From: Pelagimonas sp.
GTDB taxonomy: Bacteria > Pseudomonadota > Alphaproteobacteria > Rhodobacterales > Rhodobacteraceae
Assembly: GCA_025210265.1 (NCBI GenBank)
Contig: JAOASD010000023.1
Span: 124,001 to 188,000 of the forward strand
Reading direction: 5' to 3'
Length of the DNA: 64,000 bases
In this document: in pieces, positions 1 to 8,414 of the stretch
How the letters are laid out: the number at the start of each line of letters is the position of its first letter
How positions within the stretch are numbered: position 1 is the first letter of the stretch
The notes under the pieces: generated by a model
Told to the model about the DNA's origin: nothing
Database searches by the model: none
What the model saw: only the letters and a program-made list of their open reading frames with translations
Position numbers and translations under genes: made by a program

Positions 1-146
1 AGCATTACGGCGCGTCGCGCGAATATCTGGCCTATGCGGATGCGATCAAGGACAACCCCGACCTGTGGTGCAAATGGTCTGAGAAATACATCAACTGGCG
101 TCAGCTAGAGATCCTTGGCCTGATGTCCAAAGGCAACTGGGCATGA
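1..146 (+). CDS. 3' end of an unidentified protein gene (cut by window edge)
   Basis: Only the last 47 codons are visible, reading from base 3 to the TGA at 144-146. The visible peptide ends in LGLMSKGNWA and is rich in Trp and Tyr. No family can be named from this piece. Its stop codon overlaps the ATG of the next gene (ATGA at 143-146), which implies translational coupling with the glycosyltransferase downstream. A glycosyltransferase or sulfotransferase would fit the neighbourhood, but that is only inference. Confidence 0.6.
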   Translation, partial: HYGASREYLAYADAIKDNPDLWCKWSEKYINWRQLEILGLMSKGNWA

Positions 147-1849
147 AGGGCAGCGTCGGCATTGTCATGCTGGTGCACACCGCGCTGGATCGTGCGGAAC
201 AGGTCGCGCGACACTGGGCCAAGGGCGGCTGCCCGGTGGTGATCCATGTGGACACCAATGTCCGCAAACCTGTGTTCGACAAGTTCCGCCAACGCCTGTC
301 CGACTGCCCGGATGTGCAGTTCTCCAACCGCCATCGCTGTGAATGGGGCACCTGGGGGCTGGTTGCCGCCAGTCAGGACGCGGCTGAAATGCTGCTGGCG
401 CGCTACCCCGATGTGCGCCATGTTTACCTGTCGTCGGGCTCGTGCCTGCCGCTGCGCCCGGTGGCCGAGCTGACCGCCTATCTGGCCGACCGCCCGCGCA
501 CCGATTTCATCGAAAGCGCCACCACCGCAGATGTGCCCTGGACCGTGGGCGGGCTGGATGCGGAACGCTTTACCCTGCATTTCCCATTTTCCTGGCGGCG
601 TCACCGCTATCTGTTTGATCGCTTTGTAGAAGTGCAGCGCGCGCTGCGGTTCAAACGGCGCATCCCCGCGGGGCTGGTACCGCATATGGGCAGCCAGTGG
701 TGGTGCCTGACCCGGCAGACCCTGACCGCCATTCTGCAAGACCCCGAACGCCCGACCTATGATCGCTATTTCCGCCGGGTCTGGATCCCGGATGAAAGCT
801 ATTTTCAGACGCTGGCCCGGCAATATTCCACCAATATCGAAAGCCGCTCTCTGACCCTGTCGAAATTCGACTTTCAGGGCAAACCGCATATTTTCTACGA
901 CGATCATCTGCAGCTGCTGCGCCGGTCGGATTGCTTTGTCGCGCGCAAGATCTGGCCCCATGCGGACCGGCTGTACAGCGCCTTCCTGTCTGACGCGCCC
1001 AGTGTTGGATCCCAACAAGAACCCAATCCGGGCAAGATCGACCGGATTTTTGCCAAGGCCGTGGATCGCCGCACACGGGGCCGACCCGGCCTTTACATGC
1101 AAAGCCGCTTTCCCAATCGCGGTTGGGAAAACGGGGTGACTGCCGGGAAATACTCGGTCTTTCAGGGCTTTGCCGATCTGTTCGAGGATTTCGAGGGCTG
1201 GCTGAGCCGCGCCACCGGGGCGCAGGTCCATGGCCGCCTTTTTGCGCCAAACCGCGCCGAATTTGCCAATGGCCAGACCGTGCTGAACGGCGCGCTGTCC
1301 GACAATCCCAAGCTGCGTGACGCCAATCCCAAGGCCTTCCTGACCAATCTGATCTGGAACACGCGGGGCGAACGACAATGCTTTCAGCACCGCCCCGGCG
1401 ACACGCCAAAAATCATGTGGCATATGGCCCGCGACCCCAACGCCCAGATCAGCGTGATCACCGGTGCCTGGGCCGTGCCCCTGTTCAAATCCAACGCCGA
1501 TTTCGCCGATCTGCGCGCCCGCGCCGCCCGGTTGCAGAAACTGGAATCCAAGATGCTGGATGAACTGCACAGCCCCGAGGTCAAGGCCCGCCTGCGCATC
1601 TGGACCATGGCGGAATTTATCGAATCTCCGATGGAGCCGCTGCAGGTGATCATCGACGAGATTGGCCAGAAATCCCTGCGCCGTCTGGCCGAAGCCCCCC
1701 GGCTTGAGGATCTGACCGGTTTCGGGCAGTTTCTACAGAACCTGAAAAACCAGGGGATGCACCCTTATCTGATGGGGGATTTCCCCGTTGATCCCCTGCC
1801 CTTTCACGGGGGCGATGCCCCTCGCAAACCCTATCTTGTTCAGAAATAG
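143..1849 (+). CDS. GT14-like (beta-1,6-N-acetylglucosaminyltransferase family) glycosyltransferase
   Basis: A 568-residue protein whose N-terminal half resembles the core-2/I-branching GT14 family. It has a VVIHVD nucleotide-sugar-type strand near residues 32-37, the YLSSGSCLPL loop near 95-104, SQWWCL near 182-188 and WIPDESYFQTL near 213-223. The C-terminal half (about 320-568) is an extra region that I link to alphaproteobacterial family members. There is no signal peptide, so it is probably cytoplasmic and builds a surface glycan. The gene starts inside the stop codon of the preceding gene and lies 6 bp before a sulfotransferase gene, which suggests one operon making a sulfated polymer. 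The donor and acceptor sugars cannot be read from the sequence. A paralogue with the same motifs lies at 20822-22399. Confidence 0.85.
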   Translation: MKGSVGIVMLVHTALDRAEQVARHWAKGGCPVVIHVDTNVRKPVFDKFRQRLSDCPDVQFSNRHRCEWGTWGLVAASQDAAEMLLARYPDVRHVYLSSGSCLPLRPVAELTAYLADRPRTDFIESATTADVPWTVGGLDAERFTLHFPFSWRRHRYLFDRFVEVQRALRFKRRIPAGLVPHMGSQWWCLTRQTLTAILQDPERPTYDRYFRRVWIPDESYFQTLARQYSTNIESRSLTLSKFDFQGKPHIFYDDHLQLLRRSDCFVARKIWPHADRLYSAFLSDAPSVGSQQEPNPGKIDRIFAKAVDRRTRGRPGLYMQSRFPNRGWENGVTAGKYSVFQGFADLFEDFEGWLSRATGAQVHGRLFAPNRAEFANGQTVLNGALSDNPKLRDANPKAFLTNLIWNTRGERQCFQHRPGDTPKIMWHMARDPNAQISVITGAWAVPLFKSNADFADLRARAARLQKLESKMLDELHSPEVKARLRIWTMAEFIESPMEPLQVIIDEIGQKSLRRLAEAPRLEDLTGFGQFLQNLKNQGMHPYLMGDFPVDPLPFHGGDAPRKPYLVQK

Positions 1850-1855
1850 CCACCG

Positions 1856-3286
1856 ATGACCGCCCCATTCGACAGTTTTGTGATCTTTGCCGAGATGCGC
1901 ACCGGCTCTAATTTTCTTGAGGCCAATCTGAACGCGCTAGACGGCGTCACCTGCCATGGCGAGGCGTTCAATCCCAATTTCATCGGCTATCCGAACTCGG
2001 ACGATATTCTGGGTATCTCTTTGGAAGAGCGGGAAAAATCACCGATGGATCTGGTGGCGCAGATCCGCCGCGATCCCAGCACGCAGATCGGCGGATTCCG
2101 CTATTTCCACGACCATGATCCGCGCATTCTACAGCCGGTTCTGGACGATCCCCGCATTGCCAAGATCATCCTGACGCGCAACCCGGTGGACAGCTATCTC
2201 AGCCTGCAGATCGCCCGCGCCACGGGGCAGTGGAAACTGACCAATGTAAAGCGCCGCAAAGACGCCAAAGCGGTGTTCGAAGCGGACAGTTTTGACACCC
2301 ATATGCAGGCGCTGCAGGATTTCCAGATCCTGCTGATGAACAGCCTGCAGCGCAGTGGTCAGACCGCGTTCTATATTGCTTATGAAGACCTGCAAGATGT
2401 CGATATCCTGAATGGGCTGGCCCGCTGGCTGGGTGTCAACGCGCAGCTGGACAGTCTGAACAGCGCGCTGAAACGCCAGAACCCGCAACCCACCAGCGAC
2501 AAGGTCGAGAATTACGAGGAAATGGCCGATGCGCTGGCGCGGCTGGACCGGTTCAACCTGGCGCGCACGCCGAATTTCGAACCGCGGCGCGGGCCGGTTG
2601 TGCCCTCTTACATCGCTGGTGCCCGCACGCCGCTACTCTATATGCCGATCCGCTCGGGGCCAGAACGCGCGGTCTGCGACTGGCTGGCCGCGCTGGACGG
2701 GGTCGGGACCGACGCGCTGGTGGACAAATTCAATCAGGGCAGCCTGCGGGCGTGGAAGCGCGAACGCCCCGGCCATCGCAGCTTTACCGTCATTCGCCAC
2801 CCGCTGGCCCGCGCGCATGAAGCGTTTTGCAGCAAGATCCTGAACACCGGCAAAGGCGGCTTTGCGGGCATTCGCAAGACCCTGCGCCGCGCCCATGCCC
2901 TGCCCATCCCCGAAGGCCCGATTGACGACAGCTATGACGTGGACGCCCATCGCGCGGCGTTTACTGCGTGGCTTGGCTTTTGCCGTGCCAACCTGTCGGG
3001 GCAGACGGCGGTGCGGGTCGATGGCCATTGGGCGACGCAGGCGCAGTGCATTCAGGGCATGGCCGATTTCACCCTGCCCGACATGATCGTGCGCGAAGAG
3101 GAAATGGCCGGCTACCTGCCCGCCCTCGCCATGCAGGTCGGCCACCGCGCACCACAAGATCCCGAACATGTGCCCAATCAGGCACCGTTTTCGCTGGCTC
3201 AGATCTATGACGACCAGATCGAATCCCTCGCCCGCGACGCCTATGCCCGCGACTACACCATGTTCGGCTTTCAGGATTGGGCCTAA
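1856..3286 (+). CDS. sulfotransferase with two PAPS-type domains (Stf0-like N half, family-2-like C half)
   Basis: A 476-residue protein. The N-terminal half has a Stf0-like 5'-phosphosulfate loop (FAEMRTGSNFLEANL, about residues 11-25) and a 3'-phosphate motif (ILTRNPVDSYLSL, about 104-116). The C-terminal half starts a second set: MPIRSGPERAVCDWL (about 262-276) and TVIRHPLARAHEAF (about 311-324). This resembles the arrangement in the sulfotransferase at 22546. Sulfotransferases of this type move sulfate from PAPS to a carbohydrate or lipid. The gene follows the GT14-like gene after 6 bp. Whether both halves are active is unknown; the second 5' loop lacks the usual Lys/Thr pattern and may be degenerate. 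The stop codon lies inside a perfect hairpin. Confidence 0.8.
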   Translation: MTAPFDSFVIFAEMRTGSNFLEANLNALDGVTCHGEAFNPNFIGYPNSDDILGISLEEREKSPMDLVAQIRRDPSTQIGGFRYFHDHDPRILQPVLDDPRIAKIILTRNPVDSYLSLQIARATGQWKLTNVKRRKDAKAVFEADSFDTHMQALQDFQILLMNSLQRSGQTAFYIAYEDLQDVDILNGLARWLGVNAQLDSLNSALKRQNPQPTSDKVENYEEMADALARLDRFNLARTPNFEPRRGPVVPSYIAGARTPLLYMPIRSGPERAVCDWLAALDGVGTDALVDKFNQGSLRAWKRERPGHRSFTVIRHPLARAHEAFCSKILNTGKGGFAGIRKTLRRAHALPIPEGPIDDSYDVDAHRAAFTAWLGFCRANLSGQTAVRVDGHWATQAQCIQGMADFTLPDMIVREEEMAGYLPALAMQVGHRAPQDPEHVPNQAPFSLAQIYDDQIESLARDAYARDYTMFGFQDWA

Positions 3287-3311
3287 CGCAAAAGCCCCGT
3301 CTTTTGCGTTA
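3284..3311. repeat. perfect 11-bp hairpin overlapping the sulfotransferase stop codon
   Basis: TAACGCAAAAG at 3284-3294 and CTTTTGCGTTA at 3301-3311 are exact reverse complements around a 6-nt loop. The TAA stop codon is part of the left arm. There is no clear T-run, so a classic intrinsic terminator is uncertain. Confidence 0.8.
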
Positions 3312-3459
3312 GGTGGCAAGGCTGTCTTTTGCATCGCAAAAGATCAGCGGCCACACCCATCCACCCTGGACGCGCGCTATCCCAAAAGCTCCGTCTTTTG
3401 CGTTAGGTGGCAAAGCTGTCTTTTGCACTGCAAAAGATCAGCAGCCACATCCATCATCT
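3290..3459 (+). repeat. tandem direct repeat, two ~75-bp copies with 94-bp period
   Basis: Copy 1 (3290-3365) and copy 2 (3384-3459) differ at only a few positions, mostly transitions. Each holds GTCTTTTGCGTTAGGTGGCA followed by a short hairpin in which TCTTTTGC pairs with GCAAAAGA across 3 nt. The loop differs between copies (ATC against ACT) while the stem is unchanged, so the stem has been kept. No protein is convincingly encoded here. Confidence 0.8.
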
Positions 3460-3470
3460 GCGCCCCCCCC

Positions 3471-3509
3471 AAAAAAAACAAAACCGCGGCCCTGATAAGG
3501 ACCGCGGTT
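3471..3509 (-). terminator. intrinsic terminator of ptsN
   Basis: Read on the minus strand, AACCGCGG (3509-3502) and CCGCGGTT (3489-3482) form a stem. A T-rich tract follows, with eight T at 3478-3471. It lies just after the ptsN stop codon. Confidence 0.85.
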
Positions 3510-3532
3510 CATGTTTCGACAATACAAGGACG

Positions 3533-3997
3533 TCAGGCGGCCTGAACCGCCTCGGTCTCGGTCAGGATGGTGAACAAAGTGCCGACATCCGGGTTGGCGC
3601 GCAGCTTTTCACATAGCGAGGCATCCCGCAGAGTGCGCGATACCAGTGCCAGCGCCTTCAGATGTTCGACCCCCGCGTCCTCGGGGGCAAACAATGCAAA
3701 GATCACGTCCACCGGCTTCCGGTCCACCGCTTCGAAATCAATCGGCTTTTCCAGCAGCACGAACACGCCGACCACCTGCTCCAGTTCGGGCAGGCGCGCG
3801 TGGGGCAGGGCAACGCCGTGGCCAACACCGGTCGGCCCCAGCGATTCCCGTTCCAGCAGCGCCTCGACCGTGGCCTGGGCTGGCAAGCCGTGGGCTTGCT
3901 CGGCCAGATCCGCAAGGTCGTGCATCAGGCGCTTTTTGCTGGACGCGCCATGAACGACCTTTACGGCCGCAGGTTTCAGTAGTTCAACGAATTTCAT
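3533..3997 (-). CDS. ptsN: PTS IIA-like nitrogen-regulatory protein PtsN
   Basis: A 154-residue EIIA(Ntr) protein of normal family length. The phospho-accepting histidine is His66 in GVALPHARLPEL. In proteobacteria PtsN takes phosphate through the PTS-Ntr chain (PtsP-PtsO) and regulates nitrogen, potassium and envelope functions in the cytoplasm. It lies downstream of hpf in the same direction with a 57-bp gap and ends at a strong hairpin terminator, so it is likely the last gene of the hpf-ptsN unit. rpoN, which sits in this cluster in many proteobacteria, is not here. Confidence 0.93.
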   Translation of the reverse strand: MKFVELLKPAAVKVVHGASSKKRLMHDLADLAEQAHGLPAQATVEALLERESLGPTGVGHGVALPHARLPELEQVVGVFVLLEKPIDFEAVDRKPVDVIFALFAPEDAGVEHLKALALVSRTLRDASLCEKLRANPDVGTLFTILTETEAVQAA

Positions 3998-4054
3998 GCG
4001 TTGCCCGTATTCCTGATCGGTCTGAGCTGCCTCGGCCCCGGTTCCGGCTGGTCC

Positions 4055-4618
4055 TTACGGATCAATCCAGCCGATATTCCCGTCTTCGCGCCGATAGACG
4101 ACGTTCAAACCTTCCTTTTTCTCATTGCGGAACACCAGGACAGGGGCCCCGGCCAGTTCCATTTGCATCACAGCCTCACCCACGGTCAGGGATGGGATCT
4201 TTGTCTCCATCTCGGCCACGATGATCGGCTGCAGCGAATCCGGCTCATTGGCCTCGGACTCAGCTTCGGATGCGAGGATATAGGACGAAGCCCCGATAAG
4301 TTCAACGGGTTCCTGCCGATCCTTGTGGTGGTCCTTGAGGCGGCGCTTATACCGACGCAGCTGTTTGTCTAATTTTTCGACACATTCCTCAAAGGCAGCG
4401 TAAATTTCCGTCGCATGGGCCTTGGCCGACGCGGTCAAGCCCGTCGACAGATGGATAGAGGTTTCACAGACATATTCATGGGCGCTTTTGGAAAAGATGA
4501 CATTGGCGTCGGTCGGTCGCTGAGAATACTTATCCAGCATGGACCCCAGTTCCGTGCGGACATGTGTCTGCAGAGCTTCGCCGATGTCAATTTGCTTTCC
4601 CGTGATCTGATAGCGCAT
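4055..4618 (-). CDS. hpf: ribosome hibernation promoting factor (long form)
   Basis: A 187-residue protein. The N-terminal sigma-54 modulation/S30AE domain (MRYQITGKQIDIGEAL onward, about 1-100) is joined by a variable linker to a C-terminal dimerisation domain (about 130-187, PSLTVGEAVMQMELAGAPVL). Long HPF dimerises 70S ribosomes into inactive 100S particles in slow growth. The start is supported by AAGGA 5-6 bases upstream of ATG. About 286 bp separate it from lptB, enough for its own promoter, though I see no convincing -35/-10 pair. Confidence 0.93.
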   Translation of the reverse strand: MRYQITGKQIDIGEALQTHVRTELGSMLDKYSQRPTDANVIFSKSAHEYVCETSIHLSTGLTASAKAHATEIYAAFEECVEKLDKQLRRYKRRLKDHHKDRQEPVELIGASSYILASEAESEANEPDSLQPIIVAEMETKIPSLTVGEAVMQMELAGAPVLVFRNEKKEGLNVVYRREDGNIGWIDP

Positions 4619-4904
4619 ATATTAGTCCTTTTTGTTATGGCACCTACGCAACCGCCCGACCGGCCCATGACAGGGCCAGGATCGGAAAATTGTGCAAGTC
4701 AGGGATAACACGCCGGCCGATTTGCCCGGCAGCAGGTTGACCGCCAGCGCCCCTCGGAAACGAGGGTCGCATCAACGGGCCATGCAGCAATGCGACGTGT
4801 CATACAGCCATTTGAGGCCGGATTGCGCCCAACTGTCAATGGCAGGACCATGAAAAACCGCGCTTTCCGGCCACAATCAGGACCGTGCAGCTGCAGCAAT
4901 TCAT

Positions 4905-5699
4905 TCAACCAATGCGAAAGCTATCGCCCAGGTAAACGCGTCTGACGTTTTCGTTCTGCACCACCTCGTCCGGGCTGCCAGACATAAGCACCTGACCATC
5001 ATGCAGAATATAGGCCCGGTCCACGATCTCGAGCGTTTCGCGCACATTGTGGTCCGTGATCAGCACGCCGATGCCGCGCTTTTTCAGATCCGCCACCAAA
5101 TGGCGAATGTCCCCGACACTAATCGGATCAACCCCGGCAAACGGTTCGTCCAGCAACAGGTAGCTGGGGTTCGCGGCCAGACAGCGGGCGATTTCGACTC
5201 GCCTGCGTTCGCCCCCAGACAGGGCCAGCGCAGGCGCGCGGCGCAGATGTTCGATCGAGAACTCGCCCAGCAATTCCTCCAGCCGTTCACGACGGCGGTG
5301 GCGGTCTTTTTCAGCGATATCCAGCACCGAGGCGATATTGTCCTCGACGCTCAGCCCGCGGAAAATCGACATTTCCTGCGGCAGATAGCCAATCCCAAGC
5401 CGCGCACGGCGATACATCGGCAGATAGGTCGCGTCGCGCCCATCAATCGTCACCTGCCCGGCATCCGGGTTCACCAGACCGGCGATGGCATAAAACGAAG
5501 TTGTCTTGCCAGACCCGTTCGGCCCCAGCAGCGCGACGACCTCGCCCCGGTCGAGTTTCAGGGTAACGTCGCGGATCACCACCCGCTTGCGATAGCTTTT
5601 GCGCAGATGTTCAACCCGCAGGCCACTGCTGCCTTCGGTCACGCGCAGCTGTGGGGCTGCCGTTCCGCTGACCCGGTCAGTGCCGGGGCGGTCTGCCAT
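4905..5699 (-). CDS. lptB: LPS export ABC transporter ATPase LptB
   Basis: A 264-residue ABC ATPase with Walker A GPNGSGKT, signature LSGGERRR, Walker B YLLLDEPFAGVD and the switch histidine in ITDHNV. LptB powers LPS transport from the inner membrane through LptFGC to the LptA bridge. The frame stays open further upstream, but that part overlaps lptA in another frame. I place the start at 5699 because GAGGGG lies a few bases before this ATG and the protein then has family length plus about 25 residues. It begins immediately after the lptA stop codon, so the two are coupled. Confidence 0.93.
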   Translation of the reverse strand: MADRPGTDRVSGTAAPQLRVTEGSSGLRVEHLRKSYRKRVVIRDVTLKLDRGEVVALLGPNGSGKTTSFYAIAGLVNPDAGQVTIDGRDATYLPMYRRARLGIGYLPQEMSIFRGLSVEDNIASVLDIAEKDRHRRRERLEELLGEFSIEHLRRAPALALSGGERRRVEIARCLAANPSYLLLDEPFAGVDPISVGDIRHLVADLKKRGIGVLITDHNVRETLEIVDRAYILHDGQVLMSGSPDEVVQNENVRRVYLGDSFRIG

Positions 5700-5700
5700 C

Positions 5701-6210
5701 TTACTGCCCCTCAGAGGCGGGTTGCAGAACCGTGCGCACGCGGCCCGACATCTGAGCCGCACCGCTGTCCAGATCCACAACCATCTTTTCCGACGCCAGC
5801 GCATTCGCCCCCTGCGTCAGCAGCACCGCGCCGCTCATGATGATGCGGCCGGCGTCAATGTTGTAATCGGCGCGCTGCGCTTCTGCGGCCTCTTCGCCAC
5901 TGACAAGGGTGACGCCGCCGGTGGCCTCCAGCCGGTCAATCCGGCCTGCGGCTTCGGAATAGACGACCAGCACGCGGGGCGCGGCCAGACGCATGTCCCC
6001 CTGCAGGATCACAACATTGCCGGAATACAGCGCCGTGCCGTCCGTCTGATTGATCTGAAGGGAATCTGCCGTGACCTCGACCGGGGCGCTGGTATCCTGT
6101 TGCAAAGACCCGAATTTCACCTGCGTGCCCTGCTGCGCCATCCCCGGCTGGGGCAGCGCCAAAGCGAAACTGGCCGCAAGCGCGGCGGCGGCAAAAACGG
6201 ATCGGATCAT
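5701..6210 (-). CDS. lptA: LPS transport periplasmic protein LptA
   Basis: A 169-residue protein with an N-terminal signal peptide (hydrophobic AAAALAASFALALPQP, cleavage near residue 25). An OstA-like beta-jellyroll follows, with the typical stretch VTADSLQINQTDGTALYSGN. LptA forms the periplasmic bridge for LPS. It sits between lptC and lptB with 10 bp and 1 bp gaps, the usual order of the Lpt operon. Confidence 0.92.
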   Translation of the reverse strand: MIRSVFAAAALAASFALALPQPGMAQQGTQVKFGSLQQDTSAPVEVTADSLQINQTDGTALYSGNVVILQGDMRLAAPRVLVVYSEAAGRIDRLEATGGVTLVSGEEAAEAQRADYNIDAGRIIMSGAVLLTQGANALASEKMVVDLDSGAAQMSGRVRTVLQPASEGQ

Positions 6211-6220
6211 AAGGCAGCAC

Positions 6221-6823
6221 TCATTCAGTCTTTGGGTCGTATACCAGCTTTACCCCGTCGGTGAACAGCAAATGCACATCGCCGGTTTCACCAATTGGTG
6301 CGATTTTCAGCTTTCCCGCCTCAAGCCGCCCGACAGGGCCGGTGCCCGTCACCGGACCTGCGCTTTCGACCGCGACCTGATCCAGCGCCGAAACCAAACC
6401 ATCGGTCTGCAGAACATACCCCGTGGTGCTTTCGATACGCACCCCATCTTGCAGATGCACCTGCTGCGATCCATCGCGCAGCATGGCGCGGGCGGCATCC
6501 AACCGGATCTGGCCACCGCCCAGCAGACGCAGCTGCGCCTCCAGCTCTTCGGCGCGGATGACGCCATCGGCCTCGGGGCGCGCGGTCCGGGCCGTCATAG
6601 TCAGCATTTCACCGCGCGCGGTGGTTCCGGCGAAATAGGGCGCACCGACCTGTTCCTGCGCGGTTTCTCCCTGCTGCAGAACTTCGGCAAAGGGCACGTC
6701 CATCACCGGCGCCCGGCTGCGTGACAATAGAAACAGAGTCGACAGCATGGCCAGCGCCGCCAGCGGCAGCAGGATCTTCAGCCAGGCGACAACCTGCGAA
6801 TAAAGGCCGGTTCCGCGCGCCAT
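6221..6823 (-). CDS. lptC: LPS export protein LptC
   Basis: A 200-residue bitopic protein with one N-terminal membrane helix (WLKILLPLAALAMLSTLFLL, about 14-33) and a periplasmic LptC-type beta domain. LptC passes LPS from the LptB2FG complex to LptA. The identification rests on the helix-plus-beta layout, the length and the position directly before lptA, because LptC sequences diverge strongly. It follows the ribonuclease D-like gene after 17 bp. Confidence 0.88.
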   Translation of the reverse strand: MARGTGLYSQVVAWLKILLPLAALAMLSTLFLLSRSRAPVMDVPFAEVLQQGETAQEQVGAPYFAGTTARGEMLTMTARTARPEADGVIRAEELEAQLRLLGGGQIRLDAARAMLRDGSQQVHLQDGVRIESTTGYVLQTDGLVSALDQVAVESAGPVTGTGPVGRLEAGKLKIAPIGETGDVHLLFTDGVKLVYDPKTE

Positions 6824-6840
6824 GCTATGCCACGCCCCAA

Positions 6841-7455
6841 TCAGGCATGGGCAAAGATGTCAGTGTCCGGCCAGCCCTCAAGATCCAGCAAAGCGCGGGT
6901 CGGCAGAAAGTCGAAACAGGCCTGAGCCAGATCGCTGCGACCTTCGCGCGCCAGATTGCGATCCAGCGCCTCGCGCAGCTGGTGCAGATACAGCACGTCC
7001 GAGGCGGCATAATCCAGCTGTGCCTTGGTCAGGTCATCAGCCCCCCAATCGCTGGATTGCTGTTGTTTGGAAATGTCGACGCCCAGCAATTCCTGCGTCA
7101 GCGTTTTCAACCCATGGCGGTCCGTATAGGTCCGCACCATACGGCTGGCGATCTTGGTGCAATAGACCGGCGCTGCCAGCGCACCAAAGGCATGATACAT
7201 GGCGGCAATATCGAACCGTCCAAAATGGAACAGTTTCAGTACATCGGGGTTGGTCAGCAGGCGTTCCAGATTGGGGGCCGAGCTCTGGCCCTTGGCGACC
7301 TGCACCAGATGGGCATTGCCGTCACCGCCAGACAGTTGCACCACGCACAGCCGATCCCGGTGCGGGTTCAGGCCCATGGTTTCGCAGTCAATGGCCACAA
7401 CCGGGCCCAGATCCAGATCGTCGGGCAGGTCGCCCTTATAAAGATGATTAGCCAC
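6841..7455 (-). CDS. rnd: ribonuclease D-like 3'-5' exonuclease
   Basis: A 204-residue DEDDy exonuclease. It has the ExoI motif VVAIDCETMGL (D and E metal ligands), the ExoII region LFHFGRFDIAAM and the ExoIII motif YAASD. Only the nuclease domain is present and no HRDC domains follow, so it is the short form found in alphaproteobacteria rather than full-length RNase D. I choose the GTG at 7455 because GAGG lies 6 bases before it. The frame stays open upstream to 7722, but those residues match no nuclease sequence. It is the first gene of the rnd-lptC-lptA-lptB run. Confidence 0.87.
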   Translation of the reverse strand: MANHLYKGDLPDDLDLGPVVAIDCETMGLNPHRDRLCVVQLSGGDGNAHLVQVAKGQSSAPNLERLLTNPDVLKLFHFGRFDIAAMYHAFGALAAPVYCTKIASRMVRTYTDRHGLKTLTQELLGVDISKQQQSSDWGADDLTKAQLDYAASDVLYLHQLREALDRNLAREGRSDLAQACFDFLPTRALLDLEGWPDTDIFAHA

Positions 7456-8127
7456 GGGTCGCCTCAGCTGTGAGTTTGGATGACCCTGCAGCACATATCT
7501 GTGCGCAGGGGGGCTTTCAACTCTGCCACGGGGGGCGGCCCGCCACATTGCGCCTTTGGATCGGCGAAATGCGGCCAGTTTAAGACAAAATGAACCAGAG
7601 CAAAGCCCCGCCTCCGCCTTGATTCGGTCACATTCAGCCCGCACATCACGAAGGATCGCATTTTGTAACAATTCGTGAGCAATTTGATTCATCTCTGAAT
7701 TGTCGCTTTTTGCCGAAATCACACCCCGGCCTCTGACACGGAAACCAAGACCATTCCCCTTGACCTTTCGAAGTTGTGGTTAATTTTAACCAACTGTTCA
7801 TGAGTGAGCCCTGATGAACAATCCACCCCCAACGGCGATGCCAAGGCGCGCCAATTTACCTGCGTTTTGGCACCTCTGGCGGAAATCTTGAGCCATTGTT
7901 AATCACGTCGAAACAATCAGCACCCACCAATCGGCAGACTGTTTCCAAGCGCACTACGGCCAATCCTGTCCCCCCGATCAAAACGCACACCCGCGCCCGT
8001 GCCCGACTGACAGGCAGGGGGAAAGGTACGATCACTTTCCCGCAAGGCGTGTTCCACCCCCCAAAACCTGACCATAGCAGCCTGAAAATACACCCATTCA
8101 ACTTAAAAGTGTGTCGCGATCATTCAG

Positions 8128-8157
8128 TTGACGATTGAGGCAACAGTTGGGCATAAC
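8128..8157 (+). promoter_or_regulatory. candidate promoter for the sugar transferase
   Basis: TTGACG at 8128-8133 and CATAAC at 8152-8157 are separated by 18 bp. The -35 match is good and the -10 match is weak. It would give a leader of about 250 nt before the TTG start at 8415. Confidence 0.3.
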
Positions 8158-8316
8158 CAAGTTGTCGAGCAGGTCGTTAAGAGTTTAGGCGATCTGCATA
8201 ACGGCACTTGGGGGTTGGTGCGTTCCACCTGGGAGTAAACGGTAAAGCTGCTGCGATCTGCCCGATCTGTCTGCACGGGCAACATATCATAGAGGACATG
8301 GTTGGTGTCGGTCCAA

Positions 8317-8332
8317 CACTGCCGCGGCAGTG
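8317..8332. promoter_or_regulatory. perfect 16-bp palindrome, candidate operator
   Basis: CACTGCCGCGGCAGTG reads the same on both strands. It lies 83 bp before the ribosome-binding site end region of the sugar transferase, in the right place for an operator of a dimeric regulator. The regulator is unknown. Confidence 0.45.
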
Positions 8333-8414
8333 CACGATGCCCTTTTGCCTGCCTATATGACACCGGATCCAGCGGTCTATCCATGCTCCGTCACGCATGA
8401 CTTAGGAGGTCATC

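Larger units (their letters stand above)
7456..8414. other. 959-bp intergenic region between rnd and the sugar transferase
   Basis: No convincing gene is seen on either strand. It has lower GC than its flanks and several possible control signals: TGGTTAA-TT-TTAACCA near 7779-7794, ATTGTT (7895-7900) matched by AACAAT (7912-7917), a TTGACG/CATAAC pair at 8128-8157 and a perfect palindrome at 8317-8332. It probably holds the divergent promoters of rnd and the sugar transferase, with a long leader for the latter or an unrecognised small RNA. Confidence 0.55.

Noticed and set aside
101-1570. Long open frame on the minus strand opposite the GT14-like gene
   Set aside because: The plus-strand product has clear family motifs and the minus product has none. 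High GC makes such shadow frames common.
3290-3459. Possible CRISPR array
   Set aside because: Only two copies, about 75 bp long with 94-bp period, and no spacer-repeat pattern or cas gene.
4619-4904. Space where rpoN could be expected between hpf and lptB
   Set aside because: Nothing resembling RpoN is encoded. Its absence from this cluster is, as far as I know, normal for this order.
7456-7722. N-terminal extension of the RNase D-like protein
   Set aside because: No similarity to exonucleases. A GTG with GAGG nearby explains the start.
7896-8138. 80-residue frame in the long intergenic region
   Set aside because: Composition is unlike a protein from this genome, with no motif and no ribosome-binding site.
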